Translations under genes and position numbers: made by a program
The notes under the pieces: model-generated
The model's input: the letters and a program-made list of their open reading frames with translations, nothing else
What the model was told of the DNA's origin: nothing
Database searches by the model: none
In this document: positions 17,939-27,252 of the stretch, in pieces
Position numbering within the stretch: position 1 is the stretch's first letter
Layout of the letters: each line of letters opens with the position of its first letter
Assembly (NCBI RefSeq): GCF_000737845.1
Contig: NZ_ATLK01000001.1
Location: 62,001-126,000, forward strand
Source of the DNA: Bifidobacterium bombi DSM 19703
Lineage (GTDB): Bacteria > Actinomycetota > Actinomycetes > Actinomycetales > Bifidobacteriaceae
Reading direction: 5' to 3'
DNA: 64,000 bases

Positions 17939-18585
17939 ATGCTGGTTTCTTCTGCGTGGGTTCCACAATAGGCTATCTTCATGTAAAGGCGAGTATGGGA
18001 CCACAGTTTGATAATTCCATTTTGCATTATGTTACACTGTGCAAACGCAATTGCATGACCAGCTTTTGGTTTCCTTGTCTTTGTTTTCAGCGGGTGTAGT
18101 TAAATGTGTGAATATGAGCAAGTTTGTTATTGCTTTTGAAGGTTCGGCACTTTATAACATGACGAGACCGATTTTAGTTCGGCTATCCATCACCCTGTTT
18201 AGTCCAGATTGTTAGCCTTGGTTTTTGGTGCTCTAAGAAGAACCCGATACGGTCGCCTTCGTTCTTATGTAGCCTTAGTTTTCTAAGCTGATTCGTATGA
18301 TACTGGACAAGAACTGAATCTAGCGTCGATCTGATTCGATATGATGTCCCAGACTTTTCGCTTAAGCTCAATCGCGATGTCAGATGTGGGTTTTGGACCT
18401 TCAATTATGAGAGGGGTCCCTGGAGGTTGTGTAGACGTTCATTGAACGGCATTGTTTTCATTCGATTTCGAGTTGTGCAAATGCGTAACTGTTGAGGTTG
18501 GGCTCGTCATCATGTGAGTCATACAGTACATGAGCAAACAATTGGGCATACGATACTGTTGAAATTGGATAGGAAGGAGGCTGAG
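17939..18585 (+). other. gap without a supportable gene
   Basis: About 650 bases of lower GC than the following gene. A 73-codon frame on the minus strand (18183-18404) has no ribosome site and no family I recognise; it could be a relic. No hairpin or repeat stands out. The final 100 bases must contain the promoter of the amino-acid permease. Confidence 0.4.
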
Positions 18586-20094
18586 TTGAAGCTACGCAAA
18601 ACTGACGACGGCATACGAGCCGGCTATACGGGTGGTGACCGGAATTTGGAGAGCCGCAAATCCGGTGGCATGCTTCGGGGGTTGAAAATACGCCATGTTT
18701 CCATGATCGCGTTGGGTGGCTGCATAGGCACCGGGCTTTTCATGACGTCTGGTTCGACCATTTCGACTGCGGGGCCAGGCGGCGGCCTGGTGGCCTATAC
18801 AGCCATGGGCCTGATGATCTACTTCCTGATGACCAGCCTGGGCGAACTGGCCACGAATATGCCGGTTTCGGGTTCATTCGCCACGTACAGCGCGAAATAC
18901 GTCGATCCGGCTCTGGGGTTCGCCATGGGTTGGGATTACTGGCTTAATTGGGCCATTGCAGGCGCGGTCGATATCTCAACGGCGGCGCTCCTTGTACAGT
19001 ACTGGTTGCCCCAGACCCCCGGGTGGGTCTGGAGTCTGCTGGTCCTGCTACTGGTCTTCACCATCAACACCCTGTCCGTATCGACTTTCGGTGAAACCGA
19101 GTTCTGGCTTTCAATCCTCAAGGTGTTCACCATCATCGTCTTCATCGTCATCGGACTGGCCATGATTGCGGGAATCATGTTCCATCCGGCGGTTGGTCTG
19201 ACCAATTTCACGTATAGGGACGCTCCGTTCGTGGGTGGGCTTCCGGCCATAATGAGTGTGTTTCTCATCGCCGGCTACTCATTCCAAGGCACCGAAGTGG
19301 TGGGGGTGACGTCGGGGGAGTCCAACGATCCCGGCACGGCCGTGCCCAAGGCCATCAACCAGGTGTTCTGGCGCATCTTGCTGTTCTATGTGCTTTCGAT
19401 TTTCGTCATCGCCGCTTTGATTCCATACACGAGTCCCAATCTGCTCAATGGATCCGATACCAACGTGGCCATGTCGCCGTTCACCATCGTTTTCGAACGT
19501 GCCGGACTCGCCGGTGCTGCCAGCATCATGAACGCCGTAGTTCTGACGTCCATCCTGTCCGCTGTCAACACGGGAGCCTACGCAAGCTCGCGCATGTTGT
19601 ATTCCATGGCTGACCAGGGTTTCGCGCCGGGAATTCTGCGCAAGACCACCAAGAAGGGAATACCGATCGTAGCTTTGGGGCTCACGATGTGTGTTGAACT
19701 CGCGGCTTTCGCCAGCAGCATCTTCGGGCCGAAATTCTATATGTGGCTGGTGACGGCGACCGGTCTGACCGGCTTCATCGCCTGGATGGGCATCGCCCTA
19801 AGTCATTGGCGCTTCCGCCGCGCGTTCAGGAAGCAAGGGTATGAACTCAACGAACTCAAGTATCATGCGAAGATATTCCCGTTCGGTCCTTTGCTGGTGC
19901 TCGCGGTTTGCACGGTGGTCATCTGCGGCCAGGGTATCGGTGATTTCAAAGCCGGCAACTGGGCGGGGTTGTTCGCCACGTATTTCAGCGTCATCCTGTT
20001 CGCGGTGTTGTATTTCGGTTATAAATGGCGCCACCACACCAAAATCGTGAAGTTGCAGGACATCGACGTATCACCCTCCCGTCAGGATGGATGA
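18586..20094 (+). CDS. APC-family amino-acid permease (LysP/AroP-like)
   Basis: Proton-coupled amino-acid importer of the AAT group, about 502 residues with twelve membrane segments. The family signature is near the N-terminus: LKIRHVSMIALGGCIGTGLFMTSGSTISTAGPGG, followed by TSLGELATNMPVSGSFATYSAKYVDPALGFAMGWDYWLNW. The GYSFQGTEVVGVTSGES segment resembles lysine-specific permeases. The best start is TTG at 18586, with AGGAGG six bases upstream; a GTG at 18514 would add 24 residues but lacks a ribosome site. Transcribed alone. Lysine or a related basic amino acid is a reasonable guess for the substrate, not proven. Confidence 0.9.
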   Translation: MKLRKTDDGIRAGYTGGDRNLESRKSGGMLRGLKIRHVSMIALGGCIGTGLFMTSGSTISTAGPGGGLVAYTAMGLMIYFLMTSLGELATNMPVSGSFATYSAKYVDPALGFAMGWDYWLNWAIAGAVDISTAALLVQYWLPQTPGWVWSLLVLLLVFTINTLSVSTFGETEFWLSILKVFTIIVFIVIGLAMIAGIMFHPAVGLTNFTYRDAPFVGGLPAIMSVFLIAGYSFQGTEVVGVTSGESNDPGTAVPKAINQVFWRILLFYVLSIFVIAALIPYTSPNLLNGSDTNVAMSPFTIVFERAGLAGAASIMNAVVLTSILSAVNTGAYASSRMLYSMADQGFAPGILRKTTKKGIPIVALGLTMCVELAAFASSIFGPKFYMWLVTATGLTGFIAWMGIALSHWRFRRAFRKQGYELNELKYHAKIFPFGPLLVLAVCTVVICGQGIGDFKAGNWAGLFATYFSVILFAVLYFGYKWRHHTKIVKLQDIDVSPSRQDG

Positions 20095-20127
20095 CTGCCT
20101 GATGCATCGGTGATCCGTTTACGACAT

Positions 20128-20161
20128 ATGCGGAAGCCTTGAAAGCCCGTGGCTTCCGCAT
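20128..20161. terminator. stem-loop after the amino-acid permease
   Basis: ATGCGGAAGCC at 20128-20138 pairs with GGCTTCCGCAT at 20151-20161 (11 pairs). It lies 33 bases after the permease stop, between convergent genes, and lacks a T-run. The rest of the gap to 20468 shows nothing further. Confidence 0.7.
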
Positions 20162-20468
20162 GGATTCGACCGCGGAAAATCTTGGCACTCACGCATTCGT
20201 CGGACGAGTGCTGTCTGTTCGTATGACCGGAACTGTGAATCAAGGCTGATGGGTCATTTGACATCTATCTGTGGCGACCGATCGCTGCCCATGCGCCTTT
20301 CGGCCGCGCATATGAAGGACAAGGTTGTTGGACTGCTGGCTGTCGATGAGTGAGCGGTTCTTGCTTCGGGAGCCAGGCGAGTCGAATAAGGAAAGAAGGC
20401 CGCTGGTTCGAAGTTGGTGACGTCAAGGGTTGAGGATGGCTTTCAAGCTGCATACCGCGGGCGTGGTC

Positions 20469-21296
20469 TCAGGAGTTCATCTGGGCATCGGAACGGTATG
20501 CTAACGCTCGTGCAGCTCGTGAAATGGCGTAATTGACGACGATGTATATCAGCGAGGTGACCAGATAGACCGGCAGCAGACTGTTGTAGTTGGCAATAAT
20601 GACTTTCGTGTTCTGCATCATTTCAGGGTAGGTTACCACGTAGCCGAACGTCGTGTCCTTGACAACCACGACCAGCTGTGTGACCATCGTGGGCACCACG
20701 ATGTGGAACATTTGGGGCAGAATGATGTAACGGTAATTCTGCCAGGTGGTGAGCCCTATCGACAGCCCCGCTTCCTTCTGCTCCGGGAACGGCGCTGATG
20801 CCGGCACGGTAGACCTCTGCCAAGCCGCCGACGCCGCCAAGGAAACGGGGATGACGACCATCCAATAGGTGCTCATGTGCAGGCCGAATTGACCGGGAAC
20901 CAGAAAAAAGAAATAAATGAACAGCAAAGTAGGCGTTCCACGGACGAACTCGATGATGGCGGTTGCGATCCAATGGAGCGGAGCAAAACGTGAGATACGA
21001 CCGAACATGAGCACCAGACCGCCAATCAAAGCGATCGCGCCGGCACCCAGCGCCGCACGGGCGGTTCCTACGAAGCCTTGCGCTAGAAACTTCCAGACGT
21101 TGAAGTCCGCGAACAAGCTCCAATATGAGGGGTCGAACTGATCATGCCGGTACAGTTGCGCGACTATCCAAGCGAGCAACGTGATGACAAGCAATACCGA
21201 AACGGTCGTGCCGATGGCGATCCGTCGGTGTGCACGTGGGCCGGTGGTCTCGAAGAGAGCTGCTTCGGTGGAGGTCATGGATGCTGTGGACTTCAT
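20469..21296 (-). CDS. polar amino-acid ABC permease with a compensated frameshift
   Basis: Membrane subunit of a glutamate/polar amino-acid importer (GluD class), 275 residues. Conserved parts are present: EFVRGTPTLLFIYFFFLVP, and the EAA-like loop KEAGLSIGLTTWQNYRYIILPQ. Between them, at 20782-20822, the frame reads WQRSTVPASAPFP, whereas the neighbouring frame reads LAEVYRAGISAVP, which is the conserved family sequence. Two opposite single-base changes therefore replace about 13 residues while keeping the protein open. The start overlaps the upstream permease stop by four bases (ATGA). Function may be impaired if the change is real. Confidence 0.88.
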   Translation of the reverse strand: MKSTASMTSTEAALFETTGPRAHRRIAIGTTVSVLLVITLLAWIVAQLYRHDQFDPSYWSLFADFNVWKFLAQGFVGTARAALGAGAIALIGGLVLMFGRISRFAPLHWIATAIIEFVRGTPTLLFIYFFFLVPGQFGLHMSTYWMVVIPVSLAASAAWQRSTVPASAPFPEQKEAGLSIGLTTWQNYRYIILPQMFHIVVPTMVTQLVVVVKDTTFGYVVTYPEMMQNTKVIIANYNSLLPVYLVTSLIYIVVNYAISRAARALAYRSDAQMNS

Positions 21297-21976
21297 CGTA
21301 GTATCACCACTTTCTTCTCAAGGAAACGACCGATTCCCGCAATGACCAGGCCTGTGCACACATAGAAGAGTGCGGCCACGATGAAGGTGGGAATGCCCAA
21401 AGCCTCCTGGTCGTTGATCTTGTTCACCAAACCGGTCAATTCGACGTGTGCGAGCGGAACCAAGGCGCCCGTCGATGAGCTGATAACGAGTGAAATGAAC
21501 AATGTGGTCATGGGCTGCACCACGGCACGCAGAGCCTGGGGAAGAACAATCGATCCCATGACGTGGCGGAACGGAAGTCCTAGCGATCGTGCCGCCTCGA
21601 TTTGCCCCACATCAATTGAGTTGATCCCGGAACGCAGATTGTCGCATGCGAAGGCCGAACCCACCAGGATGAGCGTCACCGTGACACAAGGTTCATAATC
21701 CAAGGTCACGCCGACTTGCGGCAGTGCAAATACAATGAAAATAAGCAAACATAGGGTGGGGATATTACGGAACACCTCCACATAGCCGGAAACCACGGAC
21801 CGTAGCGGCGCAATGGGACTCACCCGCAACACGGTGAGCACCGTCGCCAACACAAGCGCGGCGAAGAACGATACAACCCCGATGCGCAGAGCCACTGCGT
21901 AACTCGCCACATATTCGCTGCCATAATGTTGCAGCAGGTAGAGGATGCTGCCCCATTCCGTTCGTGTACTGTTCAT
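21293..21976 (-). CDS. polar amino-acid ABC permease (GluC-type)
   Basis: Partner membrane subunit, 227 residues from the ATG at 21976 (MNSTRTEWGSILYLL). Longer upstream reading is open to 22180 but overlaps the binding-protein gene and has no homologous character, so it is rejected. Features: FRNIPTLCLLIFIVFALPQ, then the EAA-like loop SIDVGQIEAARSLGLPFRHVMGSIVLPQALR. Five membrane segments are likely. It overlaps the downstream permease by four bases. The ribosome site is weak, which suggests coupling to the binding-protein gene 86 bases upstream. No ATPase gene is in this cluster. Confidence 0.92.
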   Translation of the reverse strand: MNSTRTEWGSILYLLQHYGSEYVASYAVALRIGVVSFFAALVLATVLTVLRVSPIAPLRSVVSGYVEVFRNIPTLCLLIFIVFALPQVGVTLDYEPCVTVTLILVGSAFACDNLRSGINSIDVGQIEAARSLGLPFRHVMGSIVLPQALRAVVQPMTTLFISLVISSSTGALVPLAHVELTGLVNKINDQEALGIPTFIVAALFYVCTGLVIAGIGRFLEKKVVILR

Positions 21977-22062
21977 AATCCAAACTTTACTGCCGGTCTT
22001 AGTACTTTGTAAACAGGGCCAGCTCGTTGCCGGCCCTTGAATGCATTCCCTGGTTGTTTTCC

Positions 22063-23058
22063 TTATTCCTTGCCGTCCGCCTCGGGAGGGGTGGGGACCT
22101 CGGTAACACCGGTGCGCTCGCCGATGGTAAGCTTCCAGAGCTTGGCCCAAGTGCCGTCCTCCTTGACCTTCTTGAGCCAAGCGTTGACGAACTTGGTGGC
22201 GTCGCTGCCCTTGGGGAGACCGATGCCATTGGGATCGCTGGTGCCGAACGTCTTTCCTACCACTTTGAGCGACTTCGGGTCTTTCGCGACATCGCCCAGC
22301 AGTAATGACTCGTTGATGACGTAGGCGTCGACGCGCTTCTGCTTGAGGGCCTGCACGATTTCGGCGTCGGTCTGGAATTCAAGTCCATTGGCTTTCGGTG
22401 CATATTTCTTAAGAATCTGCGATCCCGTGGAACCCTGCTGAATGCCGACTCGCTTTCCCGCAAGGTCGTTGACCGATGCGATGCTGTTATCGTCCGACCT
22501 GACCATGATGCCCTGTTTTGAAGTGTAATACGGATCGGAAAAATCAATCTTTTGCTTGCGCTCATCGGTGATTGAGTAGGTGGCGAAGACACTGTCCACA
22601 GTGCCGTTCTGAAGAACCGCTTCACGGGTGGACGAGTCGACCACGCTGACCGTTGTTTTTGCGTCGCCAATGATGTAACGGGCCAGAAGCTGGGAAAGCC
22701 CTGCATCGAAGCCACGTAATTTCCCATCGTCAGGGCTTTGCAGCGAGAACAGCGTTGAGGTCTTTACTGCTCCGACCTTGAGGGTACCGTTTTTCTTGAT
22801 CTGTGAAGCCCATTTATTGGCGGTTACCGTGGAATCGTCGGCTACGGGACCGGACTTGATCAGATCGTCATATGCCTTGATGTCCAGGGGTTTTCCGGTG
22901 CCATCGGATGAATTGGATTGACTACTAGTTGAGGCTCCACCTTTGCTGTTAGCCGGATTCGTGCTGTTTGAGCCACAGCCGGCAAGCAGCACTCCGCAAG
23001 TCACCATTACGGCGATGCTGGAAGTGACTCGTTGGAGTGTTTGGTTACGAAAAGTCAT
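22063..23058 (-). CDS. amino-acid ABC transporter substrate-binding lipoprotein
   Basis: Extracellular solute-binding protein family 3, 331 residues. Signal and lipobox: MTFRNQTLQRV... LLAGC with Cys about 28, then a Ser/Asn linker. The mature domain shows GTLKVGAVKTSTLFSLQSPDDGKLRGFDAGLSQLLARYI, the family's substrate region (GFDAxLS), SITDERKQKIDFSDPYYTSKQGIMVR and GKRVGIQQGSTGS. AAGGAAA before the ATG serves as ribosome site. First gene of a three-gene operon with the two permeases. The ligand is most likely glutamate, aspartate, glutamine or a related amino acid; the sequence does not decide. Confidence 0.93.
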   Translation of the reverse strand: MTFRNQTLQRVTSSIAVMVTCGVLLAGCGSNSTNPANSKGGASTSSQSNSSDGTGKPLDIKAYDDLIKSGPVADDSTVTANKWASQIKKNGTLKVGAVKTSTLFSLQSPDDGKLRGFDAGLSQLLARYIIGDAKTTVSVVDSSTREAVLQNGTVDSVFATYSITDERKQKIDFSDPYYTSKQGIMVRSDDNSIASVNDLAGKRVGIQQGSTGSQILKKYAPKANGLEFQTDAEIVQALKQKRVDAYVINESLLLGDVAKDPKSLKVVGKTFGTSDPNGIGLPKGSDATKFVNAWLKKVKEDGTWAKLWKLTIGERTGVTEVPTPPEADGKE

Positions 23059-23437
23059 GTTTTCCTTCTTCTTTCATGATGTCGCCCGACTATCATTGAC
23101 GTCAAACGCATGCAGTTATTGAGTGATTCCAGTAAGTATAGGTTGAAACCGTTTCTGCAAAGTCATATATTCGTCCTTTTGATATCGATGCTATTTATGA
23201 TTTACTATCAGAGCCATGTAAATGCAAGCATTCATGATAAATTCCGCTGGTCGAATAACATTACAATTCATCAGCTTCAAGCGTAAGAATCAGTGAAGAG
23301 CCATCTATCGAGTCGAGGAAGGACGCTTGTTTCGAGTGCTCTGCATCAAGCATGCCATTATGTTTTCGGCATTGCTGTCCGAGCACGTCTTCTCAGTGTG
23401 TTCATTCACGGCTATCGTGGTGTGCGGTCGTCGCCGT

Positions 23438-24046
23438 CTACCTGTGTGAGATACAGATGACGCGGCGCTTGTTTTCGTCGTTCACCAGTGCGAACGGCTT
23501 GCGTGAGCCACTGTCGAAGAGGCTTACGGATACAAGGCGGTTCGCACAGCGAGGCTCTCCTTCAATCCGGAGTACGTCGTCGCCGTCCACTGCAGCCCCT
23601 TGCAGTGGGTCAAACACACGCACTGCCGGGGTGCCATCGGGCATCTGCGAGAAACCGGTGACCAATACGTAATGCCCGTTCATGTTGTTCGACCAGACAC
23701 GAGCCACGCCGGCGCCACCTTCCACAATGGTGCGGCGCAGCGGGGTATTGGCCTGTGGCGAGCCCACCAGGGCTTGGTCGTCGCGTAAGACGGTCGCCTG
23801 TATAGGGAAACGGTTGCTTTCTCCAAACATGTTCAATGCGTTCGCAACGGAGAGCACGGCCTTAGGGGAAGTTCCCTCCGTGCCGAAGGTGCCGTCGGCT
23901 CCGTAGCAGTCCATGGTCAGCCGGTACACGGTCCAGATCAAGTCGGGCCGTAGTTCCTCGCGTTCGTACAGATAGCGAAGCGCGTTGAGTATGGTGGTGG
24001 GGGCACACGTATAACTGGTGTCCTGGTAGATAAGGTCATTTTTCAT
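23438..24046 (-). CDS. C39-like papain-fold cysteine peptidase
   Basis: Predicted cytosolic protein of 202 residues. Peptidase C39-type features: the catalytic Cys in DTSYTCAPTTILNALRYL (about residue 13) with Gln-like helper position upstream, the His in NNMNGHYVLVTGF, and VFDPLQG as the Asp/Asn position. No membrane segments or ABC domains are fused, unlike bacteriocin exporters, so it is a stand-alone form. Start at 24046 is set by AGGAGG nine bases upstream; a longer frame to 24070 has no site. It is divergent from the LysR gene. Target peptide unknown; it might act in peptide turnover or self-processing of a short peptide. Confidence 0.7.
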   Translation of the reverse strand: MKNDLIYQDTSYTCAPTTILNALRYLYEREELRPDLIWTVYRLTMDCYGADGTFGTEGTSPKAVLSVANALNMFGESNRFPIQATVLRDDQALVGSPQANTPLRRTIVEGGAGVARVWSNNMNGHYVLVTGFSQMPDGTPAVRVFDPLQGAAVDGDDVLRIEGEPRCANRLVSVSLFDSGSRKPFALVNDENKRRVICISHR

Positions 24047-24661
24047 TGTGCACCTCCTGAGGCGATTCATTATGCTTTTTTAAAATCAAGTAATTACAAT
24101 CCTAGTGCCGTTTGGTATGTCCTGGATCCTACTCTTCAGGCGTATAACGGAACTGTTGTCCACTAGTTTCCTTACGCGGAATCGATTCCGCATATGACCG
24201 CCGTCTCGGATGGGCCCGTTTCGGCACGGACTCATGTTTCCACACCGGATACTGATTTTGCGCGGGGTCGGTGTTTGTGCCGGGTTCGTTCGCACTGCGT
24301 GAGTCTTGCTCCTGTGCTGGGTTCGTTCGCACTGCGTGAGTCTTGCTCCTGCGGCGGGTCTGTTCGCATCGCTTGAACGGAACACCCTCGTCTGGAATCC
24401 GCTTTCCAATGCCGCGTCGGTTCCTCTCTATGTCCCGTTCGTAGCCCACAACCCGAACAGAAAAGCACACGTATGGCCGGAGACGCGAACCGTGTCCTGT
24501 ACATCGTCTCGTGCCTTTCTGGTGTCTCTCGATGCCTGTCTCCGGATGGGCATCGTGACTGATTCGTGCGTCGTCGTTCCGTGCTTCGCGGGTACAATTG
24601 CTGAGGTGCACCGCAATGAACCGTGCGCGCCACGGGCGGCCTGGACGCAGGGGAGGAAGCC
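24047..24661. other. divergent intergenic region with GC-rich tandem repeat
   Basis: A 615-base gap between two divergent genes. It holds a tandem repeat (entered separately) and otherwise no reading frame with coding character; the overlapping frames on both strands are repeat-driven and rich in Arg and Thr. Confidence 0.5.
24282..24380 (+). repeat. 37-bp tandem repeat, two full units and a partial third
   Basis: Unit 1 is 24282-24318 and unit 2 is 24319-24355, identical except at the last few bases; a decayed third begins at 24356 (GGGTCTGTTCGCATCGCTTGA). Each unit holds GTTCGCACTGCGTGAGTC. The repeat lies about 280-380 bases before the LysR gene. Function unknown; a variable repeat or regulator array are possibilities. 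Confidence 0.8.
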
Positions 24662-25561
24662 ATGTTTCAGCAGATGCGTTATTTCATCGCCGTGGTGGAG
24701 GAGCATAATTTTCTCCGTGCTGCTGAACGTTGCAACATTTCCCAATCAGCGATATCACAGCAGATCAAGGCCCTGGAAAACAAGATCGGCGCTCAGCTGC
24801 TGGCCCGAAAAGGCCGAAGCTTCGAACTCACCGAAGCCGGTGAGTACTTCTACAACCAAAGCAAACCGTTGCTGCGTTCGCTGGATGCCTTGGTGCGCAA
24901 GACCGGACAGATGGCGCAGAACGTCCATTCCTCGTTGAAGGTGGCTTATCTGCAGTCATATGGCTCAGCTGAGTTTCTTCAGGCCGTTTCGAAGTTTTCG
25001 CAGCGGTTCCCTCAAATCGTGCTCGACATTGAACATGGCACCCATGAGGACCTGTATCGGCTGCTGACCGATGAGAAGGTGGATCTCGTCTTCAGTGATC
25101 AGCGTCGGGCGCTTTCCGAGCGTTTCGTCAACTATTACCTCACTGAGACGGTCTTCCGGGTGGTGCTGGCCAAGCGGCTGCTGCCTTCCGGAACGACGAC
25201 GGTGGATTTGGCCCAACTGGCGGGATTGCCCTGCATTCTGGTCGCTCAGGAGGGGCAACGTCAGGCGGAGGAGGACTATCATCGTGATGTTCTTGGCGTT
25301 CAAAGCCGTTTCCTCATGGCCGGGTCTTTAGAGGATGCCAAGATTTTGGTTGCCGCCAAGAAAGGATTTATGCTGGTGGATGACCATGCAGGTCGGCTCA
25401 TAGACTCGGGCGTGGGTTCCGCGTTACCGGTCACCAGTCAAGGTCGTCCGCTGGTGCGGGAATATTACGCGTTCTGGCGGCAGGGAAATTCGGGTTATTG
25501 CGTGGAGGCGTTCGCCCGTCTTCTTAAGGAGCAGTTTGATTCAACGACGTCCGAACAGTGA
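24662..25561 (+). CDS. LysR-family transcriptional regulator
   Basis: DNA-binding regulator of 299 residues. N-terminal helix-turn-helix: MRYFIAVVEEHNFLRAAERCNISQSAISQQIKALENKIGAQLLARKGRSFELTEAG, then an effector-binding domain (LKVAYLQSYGSAEFLQAVSKF, PQIVLDIEHGTHEDLYRLL, VDLVFSDQR). The start at 24662 has GGGAGGAAG before it; the longer open frame is not needed. The next genes in the same direction encode a carboxymuconolactone-decarboxylase-fold protein and an SDR oxidoreductase. LysR genes are often found beside such pairs, so it may control them in response to an oxidant or small aldehyde. This link is inference. Confidence 0.92.
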   Translation: MFQQMRYFIAVVEEHNFLRAAERCNISQSAISQQIKALENKIGAQLLARKGRSFELTEAGEYFYNQSKPLLRSLDALVRKTGQMAQNVHSSLKVAYLQSYGSAEFLQAVSKFSQRFPQIVLDIEHGTHEDLYRLLTDEKVDLVFSDQRRALSERFVNYYLTETVFRVVLAKRLLPSGTTTVDLAQLAGLPCILVAQEGQRQAEEDYHRDVLGVQSRFLMAGSLEDAKILVAAKKGFMLVDDHAGRLIDSGVGSALPVTSQGRPLVREYYAFWRQGNSGYCVEAFARLLKEQFDSTTSEQ

Positions 25562-26109
25562 TGGGGTGGACTGACCGGCCGTCGGCTCATCTGCACCGGT
25601 TCACATAAGCATGGGTTACCTGCGCGGTCGGCGGACGGTTGCGTTGGACGTGCTTGCGCAGGTGGTGCATGTGAGTCGGGATTCACGTGCCGGATTGATG
25701 GGTGCCGGTGGTTTCCCGTCGATGAGGATCGTGACCCAAACTTGCTCAACTGTGCTCAACATCGGTATGGTATTCGAGGTCATGCGATGGTGTTGCTTGA
25801 TGCACTTGGCCGCATCGTGTAATGGCGCCGAACGGCGCATTCGGACGGGCGTCGGTCAGGGCGCGATTGATGGCATGTCAAGCGTCTTTCCGGCTTACCG
25901 GACGGTGGAATCTCATTGACGGATTCCTTTAAGTGCGATGCGGTAAAGACTTCGGAAGAGGGTGTCCTCCCTGGGAAATTGTTTGATAAGAAATACTTAT
26001 CGATGAGGGCTGTAATCGAGATTGTTTCCGAAGTGCGGCAGGCATAGCATGTCAAGCATTGGAGCTTGTGGGACCACACGGGCTGCGGGTGGCGCAAAGG
26101 AGGAATGCC
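25562..26109 (+). other. gap between LysR gene and CMD gene
   Basis: About 550 bases with only short frames lacking ribosome sites and coding character. It should contain a LysR-regulated promoter; no clear T-N11-A palindrome stood out by eye. Confidence 0.4.
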
Positions 26110-27000
26110 ATGGCGATAAGTCAGTTCGCTTGGAATTTTCACGAACGCATGTTTCCCGGTTACCGTTCTGATTTTCTCAGAACCGACCCCGAATTCATCG
26201 AGCGTTTCGACAATTTCGCATTCGACGAGGTGGTTCGGGAAACCGATCTGGATGACCGGACCAGGTTCATGTCGATCGTCGCCAGCCTCATAGGGTGCCA
26301 GGGGATTGATGAGTTCAAGGCCATCGTTCCCGCGGCTCTGAACTTCGGATTGACGCCGGTGCAGCTCAAGGAGGTGGTCTATCAGGCCGTCGCGTACTTG
26401 GGCATAGGCCGCGTATTCCCTTTCCTCAAAGCGACCAACCAGGCCTTGCGAGATGCCGGTGTGGAACTCCCCCTAGCGCCGCAATCCACCACCACCTGCG
26501 ATTCGGAGAGCCGGCTGAAAGGCGGGGAAGAGAGGCAAATCTCGGTTTTCGGTCCGACCATGAAGGACTTCTGGGAATCCGGGCCGCAGGACAGCGTGCA
26601 TATCAACCGGTGGCTGACCGATAATTGTTTTGGCGATTACTACACTCGAACCGGGCTGAGCATGCGGGAGAGGGAGATGGTCACTTTCTGTTTCCTTTCC
26701 GCCCAAGGCGGATCAGAACCGCAACTGACGTCGCACGCGAAGGCCAATCTTCGAATCGGAAACGACGAGGATTTTCTCATCGCCGTCATCAGCCAGAATG
26801 TTCCATTCATAGGGTATCCGAGGAGTCTCAACGCTCTGCAATGTCTGAGAGAGGCGGTGAATGAAGGGGAAGGAGTCGATGATGATGGTTCTGAGGATGA
26901 TAGCTCCGGAACCGGTGATTCTGAGAACAATAGTTTAGACAACGGCGATTCCGTGAACGATGGTTCAGGAACCCGCGATTCTGCCGCTATGGGTTTCTGA
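26110..27000 (+). CDS. carboxymuconolactone decarboxylase-family protein with acidic tail
   Basis: Protein of 296 residues with two CMD/AhpD-fold halves: about 60-110 (RFMSIVASLIGCQGIDEFKAIVPAALNFGLTPVQLKEVVYQAVAYLG) and about 185-250 (REREMVTFCFLSAQGGSEPQLTSHAKANLRIG, VISQNVPFIGYPRSLNALQ). The redox CxxC/H motif of AhpD is absent, so a decarboxylase-like or uncharacterised role is more likely than peroxidase. AAAGGAGG precedes the ATG at 26110, which sets the start. The last 40 residues are a repetitive Asp/Ser/Gly/Asn tail, odd for the family and possibly a recent repeat expansion. Likely co-regulated with the downstream SDR gene. Confidence 0.87.
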   Translation: MAISQFAWNFHERMFPGYRSDFLRTDPEFIERFDNFAFDEVVRETDLDDRTRFMSIVASLIGCQGIDEFKAIVPAALNFGLTPVQLKEVVYQAVAYLGIGRVFPFLKATNQALRDAGVELPLAPQSTTTCDSESRLKGGEERQISVFGPTMKDFWESGPQDSVHINRWLTDNCFGDYYTRTGLSMREREMVTFCFLSAQGGSEPQLTSHAKANLRIGNDEDFLIAVISQNVPFIGYPRSLNALQCLREAVNEGEGVDDDGSEDDSSGTGDSENNSLDNGDSVNDGSGTRDSAAMGF

Positions 27001-27252
27001 AACCGTGGAGCGAAAAACGGGAGAAGGGGGCCGATGGACTTGGAAACGGATGAGCTTGAAACGAAAGCGCTTGAAACTGACGTGCTGCGGAGCGGAGTCG
27101 CTGTTAGTGGGGAAGCGACGCAGACTATCAGACATCGCCTTTGAGATGCATCCAACGAAGAGTAAGTAATGAATAGCTAACGAAAGGTAGCTGACGAAGG
27201 CCTGACGAAGAGTAGGTAACGAAACGCTGCCTAACAAAACAAGGAGAAAACA

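Noticed and set aside
24282..24380. CRISPR array
   Set aside because: Units are directly adjacent with no spacers and there are no cas genes.
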